Shown here piece after piece: positions 1 to 11,150 of a stretch of 64,000 nt of DNA. The translations under genes were made by a program, and so were the position numbers. The DNA comes from Bacillus nakamurai (GTDB lineage Bacteria > Bacillota > Bacilli > Bacillales > Bacillaceae), in NCBI RefSeq assembly GCF_001584325.1, contig NZ_LSAZ01000001.1, positions 1-64,000 of the forward strand. The letters are read 5' to 3'. Each line of letters opens with the position of its first letter. The stretch's first letter is position 1. The notes beneath the pieces are model-generated. The model was not told the origin of the DNA and did not search any database. It saw only the letters and a list, made by a program, of their open reading frames with translations.

Positions 1-160
1 TTCGAAGGAGATGATCCTCCTCGACAAGTTGGTCGAGAAGAACAAATTCGGCTGCGTTTTGAGAAGAATTTCTTGTGTGAAACATGAGAAAGACACCGTC
101 CTTTTGAAGTCTTTTCTCTATTATAAAATGGAGGAATGGATATTTTAAGGGAAAAATAAA

Positions 161-215
161 GGCTGTCGAGATTTTCTCGACAGCCTGACCCCGGATGAAC
201 AATCCGGGGTTTTTT
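161..215 (+). terminator. Tandem hairpins, second one a rho-independent terminator
   Basis: Two adjacent hairpins. The first (161-185) has a perfect 10-bp stem and a 5-nt loop. The second (188-210) has a 9-bp stem (ACCCCGGAT/ATCCGGGGT) followed by six T. It probably ends the operon left of the window, which in B. subtilis would be the metNPQ methionine ABC transporter. Bases 1-160 show no convincing gene, only two small hairpins near 5-38. Confidence 0.75.
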
Positions 216-278
216 CGGGTATTAATCGCGGAACTGTCCATAATAAAGAAGAATGTTACCGAATGGAGGGATTATGAG

Positions 279-650
279 TTGTATCAACACCATAACAACG
301 GCGGGAGCTTACGTGACGCATTAAAACAATATAAAGAGGGCTTAGGTATTTTTGAACAAAAAATGCCGATGATGGGCCGGAAGTTTAATGAATTTACTGA
401 GCAGTGCTTCTCAGCGGATTCTTTGTCAGAAAAGGAAAAACAATTAATCGCTCTTGGCATCAGCATTAACGCCCAAGATGAATTTTGTATGATTTATCAT
501 ACGAAAGGATGCCTGGACCAAGGGGCGACAGAGGAAAATATCCTTGAAGTCGTAAGCGTCGCGGCAGCCTTCGGCGGAGGGGCCGCTCTCAGCCAGGGCG
601 TAACCCTCGTACAGCAGTGCATTCAGGAATTCGGAAATACCGCGCATTAG
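279..650 (+). CDS. yurZ: YurZ, carboxymuconolactone decarboxylase (AhpD-like) family protein
   Basis: A 123-residue cytoplasmic protein of the CMD/AhpD fold; its substrate is not known. The core around [18 protein letters not shown] is typical of the family, as is the following stretch with a single cysteine and histidine (CMIYHTKGC), where family members carry a CxxxH or CxxC redox site. An ATG at 195 would add 28 unlikely residues lying in the terminator. The TTG at 279 is chosen because GGAGGG lies 8 nt upstream and because it gives the B. subtilis YurZ length. It sits just upstream of the suf operon, separated by a terminator. The family is clear; the physiological role is not. Confidence 0.82.
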   Translation: MYQHHNNGGSLRDALKQYKEGLGIFEQKMPMMGRKFNEFTEQCFSADSLSEKEKQLIALGISINAQDEFCMIYHTKGCLDQGATEENILEVVSVAAAFGGGAALSQGVTLVQQCIQEFGNTAH

Positions 651-667
651 AAGGAGCAATCGTTTGA

Positions 668-992
668 TTGTCCTTCTCAGACAGAGCTCGCAGGCCGCAT
701 TCGGCATATCCGAAAGTATTCAAGGGCACACTCTCTTTGGCTGCTGCAATGAATCATTGTTACAATGGAAACAAATACTTGAAGGGATTGATTCATTATC
801 TGCAGCCAGGACAGACTGGACCTTGACTATACGTCGGAAATGGAAAAAGCGATGCAGCAGTCATACGGCATCGGCTATGAAGAATACGGACGGCGTCTTT
901 CAAAAAGGATGGAAGTCGAACGGCAGAGGGAGCAGGAATATCAAAAAAGCAAACTCCTCGCAGCGCAGCTTAATGAGAAAATCGGTCTGTAA
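668..992 (+). pseudogene. Probable broken small gene of unknown function
   Basis: Two open stretches in different frames read like coding sequence. The first is about 50 codons from a TTG at 668 (AAGGAG at 651) to a TGA near 823 and contains SLAAAMNHCYNGNKYLKGLI. The second continues in another frame to the TAA at 990 and contains a charged helical tail (EYGRRLSKRMEVERQREQEY). An ATG at 840 in the second frame has no ribosome site. The simplest reading is one small protein interrupted by a frameshift near 815-825. I do not recognise the family, and two independent short ORFs remain possible. Confidence 0.35.
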
Positions 993-1019
993 AAAAGGGT
1001 GGGATTCCGCCCTTTTTCT
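988..1019 (+). terminator. Rho-independent terminator before the suf operon
   Basis: AAAAAGGGTGG pairs with CCGCCCTTTTT (one G-T pair) around a 3-4 nt loop, ending in a T tract. It separates the yurZ region from the suf promoter. Confidence 0.7.
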
Positions 1020-1109
1020 GTTTCTAACAGCTTTAATTACATGAAGATCTTTGATAAACTTTAGGAATGTTCCGGGTAATATAAAAAGTTGTATTTACTT
1101 TTCATTTGT

Positions 1110-1148
1110 TATAAAATTAGAATGAGAATAAATTGAGAATAATGATTA
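1110..1148 (+). promoter_or_regulatory. Putative suf promoter -10 and Fur-box-like repeat
   Basis: A TATAAA at 1110-1115 is a plausible -10, with only a weak -35 candidate near 1086-1094. Immediately downstream, TGAGAATAA occurs twice in direct repeat (1123 and 1134). The second copy, TGAGAATAATGATTA, matches 11 of the 14 informative positions of the Bacillus 7-1-7 Fur box. Iron control of the Fe-S assembly operon would make sense, but this is inference from a partial match. Confidence 0.35.
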
Positions 1149-1168
1149 TATATTTTGGAGGTATAGAT

Positions 1169-1954
1169 ATGGCTGCTTCAACATTAACGATCAAGGATCT
1201 TCACGTTGAAATCGAAGGGAAAGAGATTTTAAAAGGTGTAAACCTTGAAATAAAAGGCGGCGAGTTCCATGCTGTCATGGGACCGAACGGTACTGGTAAA
1301 TCTACGCTTTCAGCTGCGATTATGGGGCACCCTAAATACGAGGTCACAAAAGGAAGCATCACCCTTGACGGCAAAGACGTATTGGAAATGGAAGTGGATG
1401 AGCGCGCGCAGGCCGGATTGTTCCTTGCGATGCAATATCCGAGCGAAATCAGCGGTGTGACAAATGCCGACTTCCTTCGTTCAGCGATTAACGCACGCCG
1501 TGAAGAGGGCGATGAAATTTCTCTTATGAAATTCATCCGCAAAATGGACGAAAACATGGAATTTTTAGAAATGGACCCTGAAATGGCACAGCGTTATTTG
1601 AACGAAGGTTTCTCAGGCGGGGAGAAAAAACGCAATGAAATCCTTCAGCTTATGATGATTGAACCGAAAATCGCCATTCTAGATGAAATCGATTCAGGCC
1701 TTGACATCGACGCTCTGAAAGTCGTTTCTAAAGGAATCAATAAAATGCGCAGCGAAAACTTCGGCTGCTTAATGATCACTCACTACCAGCGCCTTCTGAA
1801 CTATATCACGCCTGATGTCGTTCACGTTATGATGCAGGGCCGCGTAGTCAAATCCGGCGGTGCGGAGCTTGCACAGCGCCTTGAAGCGGAAGGTTATGAC
1901 TGGATTAAACAAGAACTTGGCATTGAAGACGAAACTGTAGGCCAAGAAGCGTAA
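1169..1954 (+). CDS. sufC: SufC, Fe-S cluster assembly ATPase
   Basis: Cytoplasmic ABC-type ATPase of the SUF machinery; it pairs with SufB and SufD to drive cluster assembly on the SufBCD scaffold. The 261 residues show Walker A at 38-46 (GPNGTGKST), the signature FSGGEKKRNE, and Walker B with its D-loop (ILDEIDSGLD). The start is the ATG at 1169, with GGAGGT 7 nt upstream; a longer frame from 1133 has no ribosome site and would exceed the family length. It is the first gene of sufCDSUB, 17 nt from sufD. Confidence 0.97.
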   Translation: MAASTLTIKDLHVEIEGKEILKGVNLEIKGGEFHAVMGPNGTGKSTLSAAIMGHPKYEVTKGSITLDGKDVLEMEVDERAQAGLFLAMQYPSEISGVTNADFLRSAINARREEGDEISLMKFIRKMDENMEFLEMDPEMAQRYLNEGFSGGEKKRNEILQLMMIEPKIAILDEIDSGLDIDALKVVSKGINKMRSENFGCLMITHYQRLLNYITPDVVHVMMQGRVVKSGGAELAQRLEAEGYDWIKQELGIEDETVGQEA

Positions 1955-1971
1955 GCGTTAGGGGGATTAAC

Positions 1972-4938
<2,967 letters not shown>

Positions 4939-4957
4939 AAGATTGGAGTGAAAATGG

Positions 4958-6355
4958 ATGGCTAAAAAAATGCCTGAAATTGGTGAATACAAGTATGGTT
5001 TTCACGACAAGGACGTTTCCATTTTCCGTTCAGAGCGCGGATTGACAAAAGAAATCGTAGAAGAAATTTCTCGCATGAAAGAAGAGCCTCAATGGATGCT
5101 TGATTTCCGCCTGAAATCTCTTGAGCATTTCTATAACATGCCGATGCCTCAATGGGGCGGGGATTTAAACTCTTTGAACTTTGACGAAATTACGTATTAC
5201 GTAAAACCGTCTGAGCGCTCAGAGCGTTCTTGGGATGAAGTGCCTGAGGAAATTAAACAGACATTTGACAAACTCGGAATTCCTGAAGCTGAGCAAAAAT
5301 ACCTTGCCGGTGTTTCTGCACAGTATGAATCAGAGGTTGTTTACCATAACATGAAAGAAGATCTTGAAGCACAGGGCATCGTTTTTAAAGACACGGACAG
5401 CGCGCTCAAAGAAAATGAAGATATTTTCCGCGAGCACTGGGCGAAGGTCATCCCGCCGACTGACAATAAGTTTGCGGCGTTGAACTCAGCAGTGTGGTCC
5501 GGCGGTTCTTTCATCTACGTGCCGAAAGGCGTAAAAGTGGAAACTCCGCTTCAAGCATACTTCCGCATCAACTCTGAAAACATGGGCCAATTCGAACGCA
5601 CATTGATCATCGTTGACGAGGAAGCAAGCGTTCATTACGTAGAGGGCTGTACGGCTCCTGTGTACACAACAAACTCGCTTCACAGCGCGGTTGTTGAAAT
5701 CATCGTCAAAAAAGGCGGCTACTGCCGTTATACGACGATCCAAAACTGGGCGAACAACGTTTTCAACCTTGTAACGAAACGTACGGTTTGTGAAGAAAAC
5801 GCAACGATGGAATGGGTGGACGGAAACATCGGCTCTAAGCTGACAATGAAATACCCGGCTGTCATCCTTAAAGGTGAAGGCGCGCGCGGTATGACGCTTT
5901 CTATCGCTCTTGCGGGTAAAGGGCAGCATCAGGACGCGGGTGCGAAAATGATTCACCTTGCGCCGAATACGTCATCCACGATCGTATCAAAATCGATTTC
6001 AAAACAAGGCGGAAAAGTAACGTACCGCGGTATCGTCCACTTCGGACGCAAAGCGGAAGGCGCCCGCTCTAACATCGAGTGCGATACGCTCATTATGGAT
6101 AACAAATCAACATCAGATACGATTCCTTACAATGAAATCTTAAACGACAACATTTCATTAGAGCACGAAGCGAAAGTGTCAAAAGTATCTGAAGAACAGC
6201 TTTTCTACTTGATGAGCCGCGGTATTTCTGAAGAAGAAGCGACAGAAATGATCGTAATGGGCTTCATCGAGCCATTCACAAAAGAGCTGCCGATGGAATA
6301 CGCAGTTGAAATGAACCGTTTGATTAAGTTCGAAATGGAAGGTTCTATCGGTTAA
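4958..6355 (+). CDS. sufB: SufB, Fe-S cluster scaffold subunit
   Basis: Main scaffold subunit of SufBCD, on which the nascent Fe-S cluster is built. Its 465 residues match the family. It has the beta-helix core and conserved features such as [14 protein letters not shown] and the C-terminal [14 protein letters not shown] helix. It is the last gene of sufCDSUB and is followed directly by a strong bidirectional terminator. The codons look typical of a well-expressed housekeeping gene, with no sign of damage. Confidence 0.97.
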   Translation: MAKKMPEIGEYKYGFHDKDVSIFRSERGLTKEIVEEISRMKEEPQWMLDFRLKSLEHFYNMPMPQWGGDLNSLNFDEITYYVKPSERSERSWDEVPEEIKQTFDKLGIPEAEQKYLAGVSAQYESEVVYHNMKEDLEAQGIVFKDTDSALKENEDIFREHWAKVIPPTDNKFAALNSAVWSGGSFIYVPKGVKVETPLQAYFRINSENMGQFERTLIIVDEEASVHYVEGCTAPVYTTNSLHSAVVEIIVKKGGYCRYTTIQNWANNVFNLVTKRTVCEENATMEWVDGNIGSKLTMKYPAVILKGEGARGMTLSIALAGKGQHQDAGAKMIHLAPNTSSTIVSKSISKQGGKVTYRGIVHFGRKAEGARSNIECDTLIMDNKSTSDTIPYNEILNDNISLEHEAKVSKVSEEQLFYLMSRGISEEEATEMIVMGFIEPFTKELPMEYAVEMNRLIKFEMEGSIG

Positions 6356-6360
6356 TGAGA

Positions 6361-6395
6361 AAAGGACGCGGCTGAAAAATGCCGCGTCCTTTTTG
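6361..6395. terminator. Bidirectional terminator after sufB
   Basis: A 12-bp perfect stem (AAAGGACGCGGC/GCCGCGTCCTTT) with an 8-nt loop and T-rich flanks on both strands. It serves sufB and the converging DUF2691 gene. Confidence 0.85.
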
Positions 6396-6406
6396 TTATT
6401 TGCATT

Positions 6407-6868
6407 TTATACGAACAGTCCCGTTCTCGTGTCATTCTCATCAGTGATATACGCCACGTCCGTAAACCCGCACTGTTTCGCATGTTCATAAAGCAATTCC
6501 AGCATGTGTTTATCCTTGCAATACAAAGTGGCATAAGAGCAGTCAGCAATTAAAAGCACAAGCTCGCAGGGACTCTTTATAAAATCCTCGTAAGTATGAA
6601 TTTCTGAAAATCGCCCTTTTGGAAAAGCCTTCAAATCAGCAAAAATCATATAATAATGATGAGTCTCCAGCTTTTTTTTCAATTCAATTCCTTCAATGAC
6701 CTGTTGATTTTCAGGGAAGAGGTCTTCATCTAATTGGCCGCTGTCAGTGATATAAGCCTCACCGTTACCAATGAACCAGGTAAAAGCGGAAGCAGGAAAC
6801 GGTTTTAATATGTGTGCCGCAAAATTGCCATATTCATTAGGGATTTCAAACGTAATGCCTCGTTTCAA
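6407..6868 (-). CDS. DUF2691 family protein
   Basis: A 153-residue soluble protein without signal peptide or membrane segment. Its beginning (KRGITFEIPNEYGNFAAHIL) and the aromatic-rich stretch near FTWFIGNGEAYIT are what I recall of the DUF2691 family of Bacillus; no function is known. The TTG at 6868 is taken as start because family members begin with this sequence and an AG-rich ribosome site precedes it; the frame stays open further upstream, but that extension runs into the divergent methyltransferase. It is absent from this place in B. subtilis 168 as far as I recall. Confidence 0.65.
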   Translation of the reverse strand: MKRGITFEIPNEYGNFAAHILKPFPASAFTWFIGNGEAYITDSGQLDEDLFPENQQVIEGIELKKKLETHHYYMIFADLKAFPKGRFSEIHTYEDFIKSPCELVLLIADCSYATLYCKDKHMLELLYEHAKQCGFTDVAYITDENDTRTGLFV

Positions 6869-6941
6869 ATGACCGCCTCTCTTTTCTTTATGATTGTCAT
6901 GATATGGTATAATAGCTGGATAAAAAATGAAAGGGCTGAAC

Positions 6942-7622
6942 ATGATGACAACACGATATGGCATCGACGCACCGTATACAGCATTCGGTTTTGTACTTCT
7001 TGCGCTTATGTATGCTGCCGGCACTTGGCTTGGCTTCATTCCTCCTTTTTGGGGCTGGCTGACGGGTGCTTTGTTTTTGCTGCTCGGCTTGTGGATGCTG
7101 TTTTATTCAACGGTCATTAAAATATCGCATCGTCATCGGCTTCTTAAGCTTTCCGTATTACAGCCGGGACAGAAGGTGCTTGATGTCGGGACAGGGCGGG
7201 GGCTTTTGGCGATTGCCGCGGCTCAGAAAGGGGCGGCTGTCTCAGCGATCGACAAGTGGTCGGGCTGGGATCTTGGCGGGAACGGGAGAGAAGCATTTGA
7301 AATAAACAGGCGAGCTGAAGGTGCGCCGGAGATTGATCTATGTGACGGATTGGCACAAGACATGCCGTTTTCAGACAACACGTTTGACCTTGTCATTTCT
7401 CATTTCGTCGTCCATAACATTTCAGGCAAAAAGGAGCGGGAGCGCGCCATTTCTGAAATGGTGAGAGTGCTGAAGCCCGAAGGCACACTGGCTGTCTCAG
7501 ATATCAAATACATATCCCAATACAGAGAGCTTCTTGAGAAAAAAGGCTTTCAGACACGAACTTATTCTTTTTATTATACATTTCCGTTTTCTAAAATAAT
7601 CATTGCGAATCGGCCTGAATAG
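6942..7622 (+). CDS. Membrane-anchored class I SAM-dependent methyltransferase
   Basis: The protein begins with two hydrophobic segments (about residues 12-32 and 35-58) that should anchor it in the membrane, followed by a class I methyltransferase domain. Motif I is VLDVGTGRG, and the later motif IV-type stretch is FDLVISHFVVHNI, with a post-motif VRVLKPEGTLAVSD. The acceptor is unknown. The start is ATG 6942 (AGGG six nt upstream); ATG 6927 and 6945 are alternatives. A TATAAT lies at 6908-6913 between this gene and the divergent DUF2691 gene. Confidence 0.75.
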   Translation: MMTTRYGIDAPYTAFGFVLLALMYAAGTWLGFIPPFWGWLTGALFLLLGLWMLFYSTVIKISHRHRLLKLSVLQPGQKVLDVGTGRGLLAIAAAQKGAAVSAIDKWSGWDLGGNGREAFEINRRAEGAPEIDLCDGLAQDMPFSDNTFDLVISHFVVHNISGKKERERAISEMVRVLKPEGTLAVSDIKYISQYRELLEKKGFQTRTYSFYYTFPFSKIIIANRPE

Positions 7623-7682
7623 GAACGGTGCGCTTGATTTGTTAAAATAAATAAGACAAAACAGATAGAAAAGGTGTTATAC

Positions 7683-8816
7683 ATGAAGTCATATATCATC
7701 ATCGGAGCCGGCATTCTCGGTGCATCAGCGGCTTACCATCTCGCAAAAGCAGGAGCTGAGGTAACGGTTATTGACCGGAACGAGCCGGGACAAGCGACTG
7801 ACGCAGCTGCGGGAATCGTGTGTCCGTGGCTGTCACAGCGCCGCAATAAGGCGTGGTATGCGATTGCAAAGGGCGGGGCCCGTTATTATGATCAATTAAT
7901 CAAACAGCTTGAAGCTGACGGAGAAACCGCAACCGGATACAAAAAAGTCGGAGCCGTCAGTCTGCATACTGATGAGCGAAAGCTTGATCAGATGGAGGAA
8001 AGAGCCTATAACAGAAGAGAGGACGCTCCAGAAATCGGGGACATTACAAGATTATCTCCGGCAGAAACGAAAGCCTTATTTCCCCCGCTGTCGGATGACT
8101 ACGGAGCGGTCCATATCAGCGGCGCCGCCCGGGTAAACGGGAGGGCGCTTCGTGAGGCGCTGATGAACGCTGCGGTCAAACACGGCGCGTCTGTTCATAA
8201 TGAAGATGCATCATTGCTGTCAGATCATCATACCGTCATCGGCGTGAAAACCGCCGAACGCACGCTGTACGCCGATCAGGTCATCGTCACGGCCGGCGCG
8301 TGGGCGAAGGAGCTGCTTGAGCCGCTCGGCATCAGCTTTTCAGTATCATATCAAAAAGCGCAAATCGTTCATTTGGAGCTTCCGGGAGAGGAAACAGGCA
8401 GCTGGCCCGTCGTCATGCCGCCGAACGACCAGTACATTCTCGCATTTGAAAACGGCCGGATTGTGGCCGGCGCCACTCATGAAAATGATGCCGGCATGGA
8501 TTTGCGGGTAACGGCAGGCGGTCTCCGCGAGATTTTTGATAAAGCATTGACCGTGGCACCTGGACTTTCAAACGGCACGATGCTTGAGGCAAGGGTCGGG
8601 TTCAGGCCGTTTACGCCCGGATTTCTCCCTGTCATCGGCACGCTGCCGAATGTCAGCGGCCTTCTGATTGCCAATGGGCTCGGTGCTTCAGGGTTGACGA
8701 GCGGACCGTATCTCGGGGCCGAATTGGCGAAACTCGCGCTCGGGCAGCAGACGGAAATTGATCTGAGCCTCTACGATCCGGCCGGCGCGCTTGAAGGAAA
8801 GAATAGCTTTTCGTGA
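7683..8816 (+). CDS. yurR: YurR, FAD-dependent amino-acid oxidase family oxidoreductase
   Basis: A 377-residue flavoprotein of the DAO family (glycine oxidase/D-amino-acid oxidase type); the B. subtilis counterpart has no confirmed substrate. The N-terminal dinucleotide fold is GAGILGASAAYHLAKAG, followed by an acidic residue after VTVID. The C-terminal FAD-binding region contains ARVGFRPFTPGFLPVIG and ANGLGASGLTSGPYLG. The start is ATG 7683, preceded by AAGGTG; the upstream GTG at 7674 lies within that ribosome site. In B. subtilis yurR sits between suf and the frl genes, suggesting a link to sugar-amine use, but this is only context. Confidence 0.87.
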   Translation: MKSYIIIGAGILGASAAYHLAKAGAEVTVIDRNEPGQATDAAAGIVCPWLSQRRNKAWYAIAKGGARYYDQLIKQLEADGETATGYKKVGAVSLHTDERKLDQMEERAYNRREDAPEIGDITRLSPAETKALFPPLSDDYGAVHISGAARVNGRALREALMNAAVKHGASVHNEDASLLSDHHTVIGVKTAERTLYADQVIVTAGAWAKELLEPLGISFSVSYQKAQIVHLELPGEETGSWPVVMPPNDQYILAFENGRIVAGATHENDAGMDLRVTAGGLREIFDKALTVAPGLSNGTMLEARVGFRPFTPGFLPVIGTLPNVSGLLIANGLGASGLTSGPYLGAELAKLALGQQTEIDLSLYDPAGALEGKNSFS

Positions 8817-8865
8817 CTTCTTATGTTACGATGGAGCTTTAATGAATAAGAGGACGTGACCCATT

Positions 8866-9240
8866 TTGATAAAAATAAACCTACCTGCTCCTGATGTAAC
8901 CATTACAGAACGGCAGCAGTCACCGTCGGAAAATGAACCGGCGATTAAAGCGATTTACGGCTTCATTGATTTTCACCAAATTCCGAGAGACAAAGGCGGC
9001 ATATTTATGTTTTATAACATTCATGATGAGCTGCTGTTTGTCGGGAAAGCCCGGAAATTAAGACAAAGAATCAAAAAGCATTTTGAAGACACTGTGTCGC
9101 CTGTTAAAAATCACAGAGACGAAGTGTATAAAATTCAAGTATGTGTCGTAAATGATCCGATGGAAAGGGATATTTACGAAACGTACGCGATCAATACCCT
9201 TCAGTCGAAATACAACATTGAGAAAGTATTTTATAAATAA
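8866..9240 (+). CDS. yurQ: YurQ, GIY-YIG domain protein
   Basis: A 124-residue protein with a single GIY-YIG nuclease-type domain like the UvrC N-terminal domain. The motif appears as GIFMFYN followed by LLFVGKARKLRQRIKKHF, so the second YIG is FVG; the conserved Arg (KLRQRI) and a later Glu (DIYETYAIN) are present. There is no UvrC-like C-terminal part, so a repair role is not established. The start is TTG 8866 with AGAGGA upstream. It is followed by a bidirectional terminator, beyond which the B. subtilis gene order is interrupted by the Sdp-like module. Confidence 0.8.
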   Translation: MIKINLPAPDVTITERQQSPSENEPAIKAIYGFIDFHQIPRDKGGIFMFYNIHDELLFVGKARKLRQRIKKHFEDTVSPVKNHRDEVYKIQVCVVNDPMERDIYETYAINTLQSKYNIEKVFYK

Positions 9241-9242
9241 GC

Positions 9243-9272
9243 AAAACCGGAGCCTTTTAAGCTCCGGTTTTA
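9243..9272. terminator. Bidirectional terminator between yurQ and the DUF1648 gene
   Basis: An 11-bp perfect stem (AAAACCGGAGC/GCTCCGGTTTT) with a 7-nt loop and T or A tracts on both sides, lying between two convergent genes. Confidence 0.85.
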
Positions 9273-9279
9273 TTTATGC

Positions 9280-9552
9280 TTACAGTGCCAGCCACATCAC
9301 CGCAATGTGGACGACCAGAAGGCAATAGACGACAAGGAAAAACTGGACATATTGTTTTCTGATAAACATACAAACGATCATCAGCACGGGAAAAACCAGC
9401 ACGCCGATCGTCTTATTAATCGCAATGTTGGGGCGATTCGCAACATCGTAATGAATGGCCATATCAGCAGGAAGAAACGGATAGAAAACAATCGACAGAA
9501 TAAATGCCAGAACCACCGTTCCCCACAGCACTTTATCATTCATCAAAAACAT
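9280..9552 (-). CDS. DUF1648 (SdpI N-terminal-like) membrane protein, candidate toxin immunity
   Basis: A 90-residue integral membrane protein with about three hydrophobic segments. Between the first two is FLPADMAIHYDVANRPNIAI, the DUF1648 signature; this resembles the first part of SdpI, the immunity protein for the SDP toxin of B. subtilis (LPEEIP followed by an xWSGNKPA-type stretch, from memory). SdpI is about 207 residues, so this is a half-length form. The ATG start has AAAGGAG upstream. It is divergent from an SdpABC-like operon, which makes an immunity role likely though unproven. A signal-transducing role, as known for SdpI, would require a partner repressor; no SdpR-like gene is adjacent. 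Confidence 0.72.
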   Translation of the reverse strand: MFLMNDKVLWGTVVLAFILSIVFYPFLPADMAIHYDVANRPNIAINKTIGVLVFPVLMIVCMFIRKQYVQFFLVVYCLLVVHIAVMWLAL

Positions 9553-9575
9553 ATGAACACTCCTTTATTTTACAT

Positions 9576-9604
9576 ATAATAGTATATTAGTCCAAAAAAT
9601 CCAA
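9576..9604 (-). promoter_or_regulatory. Putative promoter of the DUF1648 gene
   Basis: On the minus strand TTGGAT (9604-9599) and TATTAT (9581-9576) are separated by 17 nt and would give a leader of about 17-20 nt containing the AAAGGAG ribosome site. The match to the sigma-A consensus is fair. Confidence 0.45.
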
Positions 9605-9678
9605 TTTCTCAATATTTTACATGACAGATAGTGTATAATCATGTCAAATGAAATTTCCATATTTAAGGAGGGTTTCAA

Positions 9679-10209
9679 TTGGCTGACATGAATCAAAACA
9701 AAGTGTTCTCATTCTTTTTTATTGTCATGGCCGCCTGGATGATCGTTTTGTTTTTTACGGTCATTGCAGCGCTTCCAAGCTCCGCCATCCAGTTAACCAA
9801 ACATCAATCAAAAACCATTTCAATGATTTACCCGCAGAGCTGGGGGTTTTTCAGTAAGGACCCGAGAGAAGACAGCTTAAATATATACCCTCTCACCCCC
9901 GGCGAGAAGCTCAGATGGCCGAATAACTCGCTGAAAAATGTGATCGGCTTAAATCGGTACGGACGGACTCAGGGAATAGAACTCGGCCTTATGCTGGAAA
10001 AACTGCCGCCCAAAGAAAAATGGAAGGATTACACGGCAGGCCAAGATATTAAGAATACCACATTTTTGAAAGTGAAAAATGAGTCCCCATCCCCAACACT
10101 GAAAGGGAAAATGATTATTACATATGAACGGATTACCCCATGGGCATGGAGCAAACATACCAAAACCAAACGAACCATTAAAAAATTCATTGGAGTGGAT
10201 GTCAATTGA
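9679..10209 (+). CDS. SdpA-like protein, toxin maturation
   Basis: A 176-residue protein with one N-terminal membrane segment (about residues 9-34), then a soluble domain. The motif PQSWGFFSKDPRED is characteristic of SdpA, and the ITPWAWSKH stretch near the end also fits. In B. subtilis SdpA works with SdpB to mature pro-SdpC into the 42-residue SDP toxin. TTG start with AAGGAGGG upstream. It overlaps the next gene by one base (TGATG) and is the first gene of a three-gene operon. The B. subtilis counterparts sdpA and yitP lie elsewhere, so this copy is an insertion at this locus. Confidence 0.85.
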   Translation: MADMNQNKVFSFFFIVMAAWMIVLFFTVIAALPSSAIQLTKHQSKTISMIYPQSWGFFSKDPREDSLNIYPLTPGEKLRWPNNSLKNVIGLNRYGRTQGIELGLMLEKLPPKEKWKDYTAGQDIKNTTFLKVKNESPSPTLKGKMIITYERITPWAWSKHTKTKRTIKKFIGVDVN

Positions 10210-11150
10210 TGCAGGATGCAAAAAAACAGCTCACCTCATGGATCATGGAGAACCCGCCTTGGACAAATGTGTACGGGCTTGCCAGAAGCTTAATCGCGCT
10301 TGGCACTTTATTAACACTGCTGTTCAATCCGGCGTCTGTTTTCTTTAAAACACAAAATCAAGTGCTCGACTTTTCCAATACCTTCAGCCTGTTTTTGCTG
10401 TTTCCCGATTTTCAGCACATCGAGATCATCAAGGCGGTTTGTGTTTGTATTTTAGTCCTCGTTGTGATTGGCTGGCGTCCGCGTCTGACAGGTTTTTTCC
10501 ACTGGTGGATCTCGTACAGCTTTCAAAACTCCGCCGTTACCCTTGACGGAGGAGATCAGATTGCCGCCGTTTTTACGCTGCTGCTGCTTCCGCTGACATT
10601 AACCGACCCGAGAAAATGGCACTGGGCCCCGTATGAAGAGTCCTATGCCGAAAGAAGGCTAGAGCCTTATTACCGATCTTTATGCTGGGCGACGCTGACG
10701 GTGATCAGAATTCAGGTCGCGATGCTGTATTTTAATTCCGTTGTCGCCAAGCTGATGGAAGAAGAGTGGCAAAACGGAACTGCCGTTTATTATTATCTGA
10801 ACGATCCGATGCTCGGGCTGCCTGATGCGCTGCACGGCCTGTTTGATTTCATGCTGCAGTCCAAGCTCGTCATGATACCGACTTGGGGCACGCTCATTGT
10901 GCAAACCATTATGTTCTGCGCCTTGTTTGCTCCGAAAAAGTATTGGCGCCTGGTTTTATTTATTTCAATCTTTATGCACGAAATATTTGCTGTCATGCTG
11001 GGGCTTACTTCTTTTTCTATCACGGTGTCTGGTATTTTAGTTCTATTTTTGATTCCGGCAGAAAAAACAGTAGCTTGGAACCATTTCACCAAGCCATTTT
11101 TTAGATACAATTTTCTCAATAAAAGGAATAGGAGGAAATTATTTGGATAA
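10209..11150 (+). CDS. SdpB-like HTTM membrane protein, toxin maturation
   Basis: A 313-residue polytopic membrane protein with about six or seven hydrophobic segments, matching the SdpB/HTTM family (vitamin K-dependent carboxylase-like membrane domain). Motifs such as RSLIALGTLLTLLF and YGLARSL at the start and GGDQIAAVFTLLLLPLTLTD fit the family. SdpB is required, with SdpA, to produce active SDP. The start is ATG 10209, overlapping the sdpA-like stop; the end overlaps the toxin gene by 8 nt, so all three are probably coupled. Confidence 0.85.
   Translation: MQDAKKQLTSWIMENPPWTNVYGLARSLIALGTLLTLLFNPASVFFKTQNQVLDFSNTFSLFLLFPDFQHIEIIKAVCVCILVLVVIGWRPRLTGFFHWWISYSFQNSAVTLDGGDQIAAVFTLLLLPLTLTDPRKWHWAPYEESYAERRLEPYYRSLCWATLTVIRIQVAMLYFNSVVAKLMEEEWQNGTAVYYYLNDPMLGLPDALHGLFDFMLQSKLVMIPTWGTLIVQTIMFCALFAPKKYWRLVLFISIFMHEIFAVMLGLTSFSITVSGILVLFLIPAEKTVAWNHFTKPFFRYNFLNKRNRRKLFG

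Noticed and set aside
664..1044. 126-codon plus-strand frame after yurZ
   Set aside because: Its composition (many Ser, Arg, Trp, Cys) is that of a shadow frame; better coding character lies in the two other frames and is reported as a broken gene.
9616..9639. TTTACA and TATAAT upstream of the sdpA-like gene
   Set aside because: The spacer is only 12 nt, too short for a sigma-A promoter; no better pair was found.
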